Positions 1 through 5,375 of a stretch of DNA of 10,299 nt are shown in pieces. A program made the translations under genes and the position numbers. A model generated the notes under the pieces. That model ran no database searches, was not told where the DNA came from, and saw nothing but the letters and a program-made list of their open reading frames with translations. Origin of the DNA: an uncultured Clostridiaceae bacterium. Its GTDB lineage: Bacteria; Bacillota; Clostridia; TANB77; CAG-508. How positions within the stretch are numbered: the first letter of the stretch is position 1; every line of letters begins with the position of its first letter. Where the stretch lies: assembly GCA_958417695.1 (NCBI GenBank), contig CATZDQ010000046.1, positions 1 through 10,299 of the forward strand. Reading direction: 5' to 3'.

Positions 1-575
1 ATATAGAAGATATAAAGAAAAATCTACTAGAACTACCAGAGAGTAGAAAACAAAGATATATGACAGAACATGGCTTGTCAGAAAAAGATAGTAACCTATT
101 AACCGCTTCTAAACATTTGTCAGACCTATTTGAACAAGCAGAATCGATTTGCCATCATGCAAAGGCAGTGGCTAACTGGTTATTATCAGATGTTTCTAGA
201 ATTTTAAATGAAAAAGAATTAGAACCAGATGCTATTCCATTTACGGCAGAACAACTAGCTAAAATGATTACCTTAATTGAAAAAGGAACCATCAGTAGTG
301 CTATAGGTAAGAAAGTTCTAACAGAATTATTTGAAAATCCTTCTGACCCAGAAACGATAATACAAGAAAAAGGATGGATTCAAATTTCTGATGAAGGAGC
401 AATCAAAGAAATAGTTGCTAAAATCTTAGAAGCTAACCCACAATCTATACTAGATTATAAAGCAGGAAAAGATAGAGCACTAGGATTTTTAGTAGGGCAG
501 GCTATGAAAGAAACAAAGGGAAAAGCCAATCCACAATTATTGAATAAATTGTTTATAGAAGAACTAAAAAAATAA
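1..575 (+). CDS. gatB: Aspartyl/glutamyl-tRNA amidotransferase subunit B, C-terminal part (5' end outside window)
   Basis: GatB is the kinase-like subunit of the GatCAB complex, which converts misacylated Glu-tRNA(Gln) and Asp-tRNA(Asn) to Gln-tRNA and Asn-tRNA in the cytoplasm. The reading frame is open from position 3 and enters from the left, so the ATG at 60 is an internal methionine. About 190 residues are visible. They start with the helical segment ELPESRKQRYMTEHGLSEKD, which matches the familiar GatB stretch 'LPE.R..RY...YGLSEYDA'. The GatB/YqeY tail domain follows, with AVANWLLSDVSRILNE, a helical repeat, and the closing KGKANPQLLNKLFIEELKK. This tail contacts the tRNA. The catalytic N-terminal domain lies upstream of the window, where gatC and gatA would be expected. 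A hairpin terminator follows the stop codon at once, so this is probably the last gene of its operon. Confidence 0.95.
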   Translation, partial: IEDIKKNLLELPESRKQRYMTEHGLSEKDSNLLTASKHLSDLFEQAESICHHAKAVANWLLSDVSRILNEKELEPDAIPFTAEQLAKMITLIEKGTISSAIGKKVLTELFENPSDPETIIQEKGWIQISDEGAIKEIVAKILEANPQSILDYKAGKDRALGFLVGQAMKETKGKANPQLLNKLFIEELKK

Positions 576-583
576 GAAAAGAA

Positions 584-616
584 GAGTTCGTTTTGTAGAA
601 AAACGGATTCTTTTTT
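584..616 (+). terminator. Rho-independent terminator of gatB
   Basis: An 11-bp stem (584-594 with 600-610, including two G-U pairs) encloses the 5-base loop GTAGA. A run of six T at 611-616 follows, and then more T. It begins 8 bases after the gatB stop. Confidence 0.85.
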
Positions 617-653
617 CTTTTAGGAAACTATTTAGAAAAATATCAAAATACTA

Positions 654-682
654 TTGCCATTCCAAATAGAAAGTGTTATTAT
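654..682 (+). promoter_or_regulatory. Sigma-A-type promoter of the sdpR-sdpI-like operon
   Basis: A -35 box TTGCCA (654-659) and a -10 box TATTAT (677-682) are separated by exactly 17 bases. The expected start site (about 688-690) falls inside the palindrome at 684-705, which places the repressor site over the start of transcription. Confidence 0.75.
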
Positions 683-683
683 C

Positions 684-705
684 TATTTAGATAAAAATCT
701 AAATA
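684..705. promoter_or_regulatory. Palindromic operator, probably for the ArsR/SdpR-type repressor
   Basis: Two perfect 9-bp arms, TATTTAGAT (684-692) and ATCTAAATA (697-705), flank the spacer AAAA. The site lies 1 base after the -10 box and just before the ribosome site (709-713) of the repressor gene. An AT-rich dyad between promoter and gene is the usual arrangement for autoregulated ArsR-family repressors. That the neighbouring repressor binds here is inferred. Confidence 0.65.
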
Positions 706-722
706 ACTGGAGGAAATTGTCT

Positions 723-1001
723 ATGGGAATGTCTGAAACCTTAAAAGCAATTGCCGACCCTGTTAGAAGGTCTATTTTAGAAATGTTAAAATATGAAAGA
801 CGTTCTGCAGGAGAAATTGCCGAAAAGTTTAATTTAACAAATGCAACAGTATCTTATCATTTATCACAACTGAAAAAAGCAGAATTAATTACAGAAACAA
901 AATATAAGAATTTTATTTACTATGAATTAAATGTTTCTGTATTTGAAGATGTCTTATTATGGATTTATCAGTTAGGAGGTAACCAAAATGAAAAGAATTA
1001 A
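723..1001 (+). CDS. sdpR: ArsR-family winged-helix repressor, SdpR-like autorepressor
   Basis: This is a 92-residue single-domain DNA-binding protein. The N-terminal ADPVRRSILEML helix, the helix-turn-helix (about residues 29-55, with NATVSYHLSQLKKAELI as recognition helix) and the wing (TETKYKNFIYYELN) are standard for the ArsR superfamily. The metal-binding ELCVC-type cysteines are absent, so it is not a metal sensor of the ArsR/SmtB type. The start at 723 is chosen because GGAGG (709-713) lies 9 bases upstream. A longer frame from a TTG at 654 would begin inside the promoter. The gene overlaps the next one, an SdpI-like membrane protein, by 14 bases. That pairing is known from Bacillus subtilis, where SdpR represses sdpRI and is relieved when SdpI senses the SDP toxin. 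Likely autoregulated through the palindrome at 684-705. Confidence 0.85.
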   Translation: MGMSETLKAIADPVRRSILEMLKYERRSAGEIAEKFNLTNATVSYHLSQLKKAELITETKYKNFIYYELNVSVFEDVLLWIYQLGGNQNEKN

Positions 1002-1623
1002 TGGAAAAGTGATAGCGATAACCGTGCTATTATGTTTATTACCAATCGCTTTAGGAATTAGCTTTTATGAGCAATTACCAGATAATATGGCTGTACATTT
1101 TGATATAAATAATCAGCCAGATAATTATGCTCCAAAAGCTTTTGCGGTATTTGGAATTCCGATTTTAATGGCGGTATTACAAGCGATATGTTGTATAATT
1201 AGTGATATTCGTATGGGAGATAAACAAGGTAAAAATACCAAATTAGAAAAAATAACAAAGGCTTTTATTCCAGTTTTAAATATAGTCATATATGGTATTA
1301 TGATTTATATCAGTTTAGGAAGGGACATAGATGTTAGGAAAAGTATTTTATGGATAATAGGTATTTTATTGATTTTAATGGGAAACTATTTGCCAAAAAC
1401 AAGTGCAGTTCAAGTGCATTTGCCATTTTTTCCAAAAGCAAAAGAGAATTGGAAAAGAACTGGTATGATATTAGGATATACTTATGTGATTTTCGGATTT
1501 TTGTTTATAGGTAGTCTTTTTTTACCACCTAATTATTCAGTTATTCTAATACCATTACTTTTAATCATCACTTTTATAGAAATATGCTTTTGTCATATAA
1601 AAAAAGATAAAATAAAAGAATAA
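988..1623 (+). CDS. sdpI: SdpI-family membrane protein (immunity/sensor, DUF1648 type)
   Basis: This 211-residue membrane protein has about six transmembrane segments (near residues 8-25, 51-72, 92-112, 118-135, 159-178 and 182-203). The region after the first helix, LPDNMAVHFDINNQPDNYAPK, is the DUF1648 signature. 'GNYLPK' after the fourth helix is typical of SdpI. The length is close to that of B. subtilis SdpI (about 207 residues), which protects against the SDP killing peptide and sequesters its repressor. The ribosome site AGGAGGT (974-980) lies inside the end of the repressor gene and the two coding frames overlap, so translation is probably coupled. No toxin or toxin-maturation gene (sdpABC-like) is present in the window. 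The family assignment is firm; the actual peptide or stress sensed is unknown. Confidence 0.85.
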   Translation: MKRINGKVIAITVLLCLLPIALGISFYEQLPDNMAVHFDINNQPDNYAPKAFAVFGIPILMAVLQAICCIISDIRMGDKQGKNTKLEKITKAFIPVLNIVIYGIMIYISLGRDIDVRKSILWIIGILLILMGNYLPKTSAVQVHLPFFPKAKENWKRTGMILGYTYVIFGFLFIGSLFLPPNYSVILIPLLLIITFIEICFCHIKKDKIKE

Positions 1624-1643
1624 AAAGTTTAAGCAAAACGCTA

Positions 1644-1672
1644 TTGTACTTAAGTAAGGGGAGTAGTATAAT
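1644..1672 (+). promoter_or_regulatory. Sigma-A-type promoter of the hpt operon
   Basis: TTGTAC (1644-1649) and a perfect TATAAT (1667-1672) are separated by 17 bases. The expected start near 1679 gives a leader of about 47 bases before hpt. No terminator hairpin is visible between sdpI and this promoter, so some read-through from upstream is possible. Confidence 0.8.
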
Positions 1673-1725
1673 GCAAGAAAAAGAAGGATAGTCCATTTGT
1701 TTTTGGATAGAAGGGGAAATAAGAT

Positions 1726-2268
1726 ATGCAAATAAACACATTAATTGATGAAAAAACGTTAGAAAAACGTATTGAAGAATTAGCAAGACAAATTGAAGAA
1801 GATTATCAAGGACAGGAAATAACGGTTCTATGTATTTTAAAAGGGGCAGCACCTTTTACGATGGATTTGATTCGTCACATACAGGGAAAAGTAACTTTAG
1901 AATTTATGCAATTGTCTAGTTACTTAGGAAGAGAAAGTACAGGGAAGATTATTGTAAAAAAAGAATTAGCACAGGAAATCGTGCAAGATAAACACATCTT
2001 AGTGGTAGAAGATATTATTGATACAGGAAGAAGTATGGATTTTATGAGAAGCTATTTACAAGAAAAAGGAGCTAAAGATATTAAAATTTGTACTTTACTA
2101 AATAAACTAGAAAGAAGAGTTGTAGAAGTACCGATTGATTATATTGGATTTGAGATTGAGGATAAGTTTGTTTTAGGTTATGGTTTAGATTATGATGAAT
2201 ATTATCGTAATTTACCTTATATAGGGTATGTAGAAGAATCAGTAAAGGATGGAAAAGAAGATGCTTAA
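1726..2268 (+). CDS. hpt: Hypoxanthine(-guanine) phosphoribosyltransferase
   Basis: This cytoplasmic purine-salvage enzyme makes IMP (and usually GMP) from hypoxanthine or guanine plus PRPP. At 180 residues it has the family's usual length. The motifs are in order: LKG (38-40, pyrophosphate loop), SSY (64-66, start of the mobile active-site loop), the PRPP signature VVEDIIDTGRS (93-103, acidic pair E95-D96), and a C-terminal block with FVLGYGLDYDEYYRNLPYIG that binds the purine. The usual 'GF.IPD' before that block reads GFEIED here, a small departure. The ribosome site AAGGGG (1711-1716) lies 9 bases upstream of the ATG. The gene heads a probable operon with the unrecognised gene at 2261 and an ABC exporter. 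It is not beside tilS or ftsH, where hpt is often found. Confidence 0.95.
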   Translation: MQINTLIDEKTLEKRIEELARQIEEDYQGQEITVLCILKGAAPFTMDLIRHIQGKVTLEFMQLSSYLGRESTGKIIVKKELAQEIVQDKHILVVEDIIDTGRSMDFMRSYLQEKGAKDIKICTLLNKLERRVVEVPIDYIGFEIEDKFVLGYGLDYDEYYRNLPYIGYVEESVKDGKEDA

Positions 2269-2821
2269 AATTTGTGATAAAGTAGAAAGTGCTAACTATA
2301 TTTATCAATTGGATTTAAATAGGCTACCAGAAGCCATTTTTACACCACAAATGCAAGAGGAAGTAGAGACATTTTTAAATCGCTATCCAGCTAAATATTA
2401 TTCTATTCGCGATAAAACGCAGACCAATTCTCCAAAACGTAATCATAAGGCATCTAAAGAGGATATTTTAAAAATTTATAAGGATATTCCAATTAGTAGC
2501 ATTGGAGTGGGATTAGCCAATTATATAGAAGACCAGGTTTTAATAGGAAATCTAGTGGTTCGAAAAAATGGAGATATCTTTTTTGAAGGGACAGATGAAA
2601 AAATAGTGTCTGCTAGAGATGCGGTAAATCAGGCCAAATATAGAATGCAGACAGATATTACAGATAAGAAGTTAAAGTATAGAAATGGTTTAATAGAGGC
2701 GATTGACTATATTTTAGAACATCATTTAGAAGAGGTAATTGTGGAGTTTTCTAGTTTTTCAAAACCAATTGGTATTCACCAAGAAAAGGTCTTGATTTGG
2801 GAATTAAGAACCAATTATTAA
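2261..2821 (+). CDS. Unrecognised conserved-looking protein between hpt and an ABC exporter
   Basis: This is a 186-residue soluble protein that I cannot assign to a family. It has no signal peptide or membrane helix. It starts within the end of hpt (ATG at 2261, hpt stop at 2266-2268), so translation is probably coupled. The start at 2261 is preferred because AAAGGA (2244-2249) precedes it. An in-frame ATG at 2249 would add four residues but has no clear ribosome site. Visible blocks are: an acidic helical N-terminus, a basic loop near residues 52-65 (RDKTQTNSPKRNHKASKED), a central KNGDIFFEGTDEK stretch with beta character, a helix SARDAVNQAKYRMQ, and a distinctive C-terminus in which VEFSSFSKPIGIHQEKV leads into LIWELRTNY. 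The ordered composition and operon position suggest a real gene. A link to nucleotide metabolism or export is only guilt by association. Confidence 0.75.
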   Translation: MLKICDKVESANYIYQLDLNRLPEAIFTPQMQEEVETFLNRYPAKYYSIRDKTQTNSPKRNHKASKEDILKIYKDIPISSIGVGLANYIEDQVLIGNLVVRKNGDIFFEGTDEKIVSARDAVNQAKYRMQTDITDKKLKYRNGLIEAIDYILEHHLEEVIVEFSSFSKPIGIHQEKVLIWELRTNY

Positions 2822-2845
2822 AAATAGAGAGGAGAAGGAAAAGAT

Positions 2846-3571
2846 ATGATTCAAATACAAAATGTGACCAAAGAGTATGTCAAGGGTAAAAAAGCAGTAG
2901 ATAATCTGAATTTAGAGATTAAGGATGGAGAAATCTTTGGCTTTTTAGGTCCGAATGGTGCTGGTAAGACGACCACGATTAAAATGATGACTGGTATTTT
3001 AACACCAGATGTAGGAGATATTGTGATAGATGGAAAAAGCATTCAAAAAGAAGCCTTAGAGGTTAAAAAACAATTTGGGTTTGTACCAGATAGTCCAGAT
3101 ATGTTCTTAAAATTAAAAGGAATTGAATATTTAAATTTCTTAGCAGATATTCATGAAATGGGTAAAGAAGAAAGAAAAGAAAGAATTCAAAGTTTAGCTA
3201 AAACTTTTGAGATGGAAGAGGTTCTACAAGAACAGATTGGTTCTTATTCCCATGGTATGAGACAAAAAATTGTAATTATTGGTGTTCTATTAAATAAACC
3301 AAAGAATTGGTTATTAGATGAACCAATGACTGGACTAGACCCAAAAGCTTCATATATATTAAAAGAAATGATGAGAAAACATGCCAAAGAAGGAAATAGT
3401 GTGTTTTTCTCTACACATGTGCTAGAAGTAGCAGAAAAATTGTGTGATAGGATTGGAATTATTAGTAAAGGAAAACTAATTTTTGTGGGAACTTATGACC
3501 AAATGAAAGAGAAGTTCAAAGAAAATGCTTCTTTAGAAGAATTATTCTTGGAGATTACAGATGAATCATAA
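2846..3571 (+). CDS. ABC transporter ATP-binding protein (ABC-2 type exporter)
   Basis: This 241-residue cytoplasmic ATPase powers the membrane subunit encoded next. Landmarks are the A-loop aromatic Y11, Walker A GPNGAGKTT (35-43), signature SHGMRQ (135-140, a common variant of LSGGQ), Walker B ending LLDEP (D158, catalytic E159), D-loop GLDP (163-166) and switch histidine H191 in STHVLE. The Q-loop position reads VPDSPDMF, with aspartate (D82) instead of glutamine; exporter ATPases of this branch often vary there. The ribosome site GAGGAGA (about 2828-2834) and the 24-base gap after the previous stop place it in the hpt operon. It overlaps the permease by 11 bases. The substrate cannot be told from sequence. 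Confidence 0.93.
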   Translation: MIQIQNVTKEYVKGKKAVDNLNLEIKDGEIFGFLGPNGAGKTTTIKMMTGILTPDVGDIVIDGKSIQKEALEVKKQFGFVPDSPDMFLKLKGIEYLNFLADIHEMGKEERKERIQSLAKTFEMEEVLQEQIGSYSHGMRQKIVIIGVLLNKPKNWLLDEPMTGLDPKASYILKEMMRKHAKEGNSVFFSTHVLEVAEKLCDRIGIISKGKLIFVGTYDQMKEKFKENASLEELFLEITDES

Positions 3572-5216
3572 AGTCCTTTCTCTTACTAAAGTTTTCCTTA
3601 AAAATTCCTTCAAAAATTATATGCCTTCAGTAAAGACGAAACAAAAGAAAACCGGTATGTTACTTTTATATATGCTGGCATTTGTGTATTTAGCAGGCGT
3701 TATGGGGTTTGTCAGTTATGGTATGATTACTTCCATGATGCAAATTCATCAAGAAGCTGTCTTCTTAGGTGTCTTCTTATTGGGAATGGCTTTGCTATTG
3801 GTATTTCAGTCTATTTTTTCTTGTATGAATGTGTTTTACTTTTCAAAAGATGTAGAGTATGTTTTACCATTACCATTAAGACCAGTTGAAATTTTAATGG
3901 CTAAATTTAACACAATGCTAGTTACAGAATATATCATGGAATTCATCATTGGTTTCATACCTTTTTTGTTATATGGCATTTTAACTGGTGCAAGCATTTT
4001 TTATTATATCATGGCAGTTATTGTTTTAATGGTGTTTCCAATATTTCCTATTTTGATTGCTAGTTTGTTAGTTATGATAATTATGAGCTTTGCTAAGATT
4101 ACGAAGAAAAGAGATACCTACCAATTCATTGCAACCATTATCTTAATTTTAGTTATTTTTGGAATACAATTTTTTATAAGTGGTCATGTAAAGATGTCAG
4201 AAGAACAAATGCTAGAACAATTGGTGCAGACAAATGGATTAGTACAATCCATTGGACAATATTTTGTTACACTATTACCAAGTGTGCAGGCTATGACGGC
4301 AACCAATATAGGCACTATGCTATTAGAACTTATCAAATTATTAGCAATTACAGCCGCAGCTTATGGTATTTTTATGTTGTTAGGACAAAAAATATATTTT
4401 AAGGGGGCAATTGATAATCAGATTGGTAATGGAACTGCACATAAGAAGATAAAAGGGGATAAGGTTTACAAACCTAAAAAAATAGCCATTAGTTATGTGA
4501 AAAAAGAATTTATGAGTTTGGTTAAAAATCCGATTTTCCTTATGCAATGTATATTACCACCTATTCTTTTTCCATTCTTATTTCTAGGTGTTTTTGTATT
4601 GGGAATAGGGGGAGAAGAACAAGTTCAAATGGATAGTCTGCTACAACAAATACAAGGAAATTCTACGGGTGTGCTATGTATTTTAGTAGGCGTTACACAG
4701 TTTTTTATGATGATGAGTTATACATCTGTAACGGCTATTTCAAGAGATGGACAAAATGCAGTATTTATGAAATATATTCCGGTTAGTTTTTATAAACAGA
4801 TACATTATAAAGCAATGCCAGCTATTTTGTTAAATCTATTTATGTTTGTAATTACCTTAGGAATTGTGTATTATAAAATTCCTAATATAGGGATTACTAC
4901 CTATCTAGCAGCTTTTGTGATTGCTACTTTATTAAATATTTTACAAAGCGAATTGATGGTTATAGTGGACCTAAAAAGACCCAAATTAGAGTGGACAACA
5001 GAATATGCAGTGGTAAAACAAAACATGAATATGATTTTTACATTCTTTGTATGCTTTATAGTTATTGCGATAATAGCTATAATTGGGGGAGCCTTAGGTA
5101 ACACGAATGTGTGGACAGGTACCCTCCTTTTATTGGTACTATCTATAGTGGGTGTAATCGTTGTTGATAGATACATTTATCATCACCAAACCAAATTAAT
5201 GGAAAAAATTATATAG
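3561..5216 (+). CDS. ABC exporter membrane subunit (large ABC-2-like permease)
   Basis: This 551-residue polytopic membrane protein has about twelve hydrophobic segments in two halves separated by a basic cytoplasmic loop (about residues 285-320, HKKIKGDKVYKPKK). After the second helix it carries DVEYVLPLPLRPVEILMAKF (97-116). The 'PLP' block is characteristic of full-length exporter permeases in Firmicutes and resembles the coupling helix that contacts the ATPase. The start ATG overlaps the ATPase gene, with ribosome site TTGGAGA (3548-3554), so the two are translationally coupled and act as one complex. At over 500 residues with duplicated topology it could function as a single chain with an ATPase dimer. 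It is the last gene of the operon, with a terminator 10 bases past the stop. Substrate is unknown. Confidence 0.88.
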   Translation: MNHKVLSLTKVFLKNSFKNYMPSVKTKQKKTGMLLLYMLAFVYLAGVMGFVSYGMITSMMQIHQEAVFLGVFLLGMALLLVFQSIFSCMNVFYFSKDVEYVLPLPLRPVEILMAKFNTMLVTEYIMEFIIGFIPFLLYGILTGASIFYYIMAVIVLMVFPIFPILIASLLVMIIMSFAKITKKRDTYQFIATIILILVIFGIQFFISGHVKMSEEQMLEQLVQTNGLVQSIGQYFVTLLPSVQAMTATNIGTMLLELIKLLAITAAAYGIFMLLGQKIYFKGAIDNQIGNGTAHKKIKGDKVYKPKKIAISYVKKEFMSLVKNPIFLMQCILPPILFPFLFLGVFVLGIGGEEQVQMDSLLQQIQGNSTGVLCILVGVTQFFMMMSYTSVTAISRDGQNAVFMKYIPVSFYKQIHYKAMPAILLNLFMFVITLGIVYYKIPNIGITTYLAAFVIATLLNILQSELMVIVDLKRPKLEWTTEYAVVKQNMNMIFTFFVCFIVIAIIAIIGGALGNTNVWTGTLLLLVLSIVGVIVVDRYIYHHQTKLMEKII

Positions 5217-5226
5217 AAACAAAACG

Positions 5227-5253
5227 AATCCTACTAGTATTAGTAGGATTTTT
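5227..5253 (+). terminator. Rho-independent terminator of the hpt-ABC exporter operon
   Basis: A perfect 10-bp stem (5227-5236 with 5241-5250), tetraloop GTAT, then a T run ending at 5253. It begins 10 bases after the permease stop. Confidence 0.92.
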
Positions 5254-5271
5254 CATTATGAAAACTTCTTC

Positions 5272-5310
5272 TTATTGTCTATAAAACATATTATTAAAGA
5301 TAGACAATAA
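5272..5310. repeat. Perfect 11-bp inverted repeat upstream of the pilin-like gene
   Basis: Arms TTATTGTCTAT (5272-5282) and ATAGACAATAA (5300-5310) are exact reverse complements separated by 17 bases. The repeat lies just past the upstream terminator and at the -35 region of the only good TATAAT before the gene at 5376. It has no T run, so it is more likely a regulator binding site than a terminator. The binding protein is unknown. Confidence 0.6.
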
Positions 5311-5322
5311 ATTATATATAAT
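5294..5322 (+). promoter_or_regulatory. Possible promoter of the pilin-like gene, weak -35
   Basis: A perfect TATAAT (5317-5322) has only TTAAAG at the 17-base -35 position (5294-5299). The right arm of the inverted repeat at 5300-5310 falls in the spacer. A weak -35 with a nearby dyad suggests control by an activator or a repressor. A second TATAAT at 5344-5349 has no -35 partner. Confidence 0.4.
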
Positions 5323-5375
5323 CAAATAAAAGTAAAAAAATTATATAATAAAATAGGTAGAAGAAGGAGAAACAA

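Noticed and set aside
60..575. ATG at 60 as the start of a stand-alone gene
   Set aside because: The frame is open upstream to position 3 and the upstream residues match GatB, so this is an internal methionine of a truncated gene.
654..722. TTG start giving the ArsR-like protein 23 extra residues
   Set aside because: It would start inside the -35 box and lacks a ribosome site; GGAGG at 709-713 and the family N-terminus support 723.
1671..1691. A six-codon leader frame ahead of hpt
   Set aside because: Its ATG overlaps the -10 box TATAAT and would lie upstream of the transcription start, so it would not be transcribed from this promoter.
1574..1852. Minus-strand hydrophobic open frame over the sdpI-hpt junction
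   Set aside because: It lies antisense to two well-supported genes and a promoter; its Leu/Phe/Tyr-rich content is what an AT-rich complement yields.
2249..2260. ATG at 2249 as the start of the gene after hpt
   Set aside because: No ribosome site at a suitable distance; 2261 has AAAGGA upstream. The choice alters only four residues.
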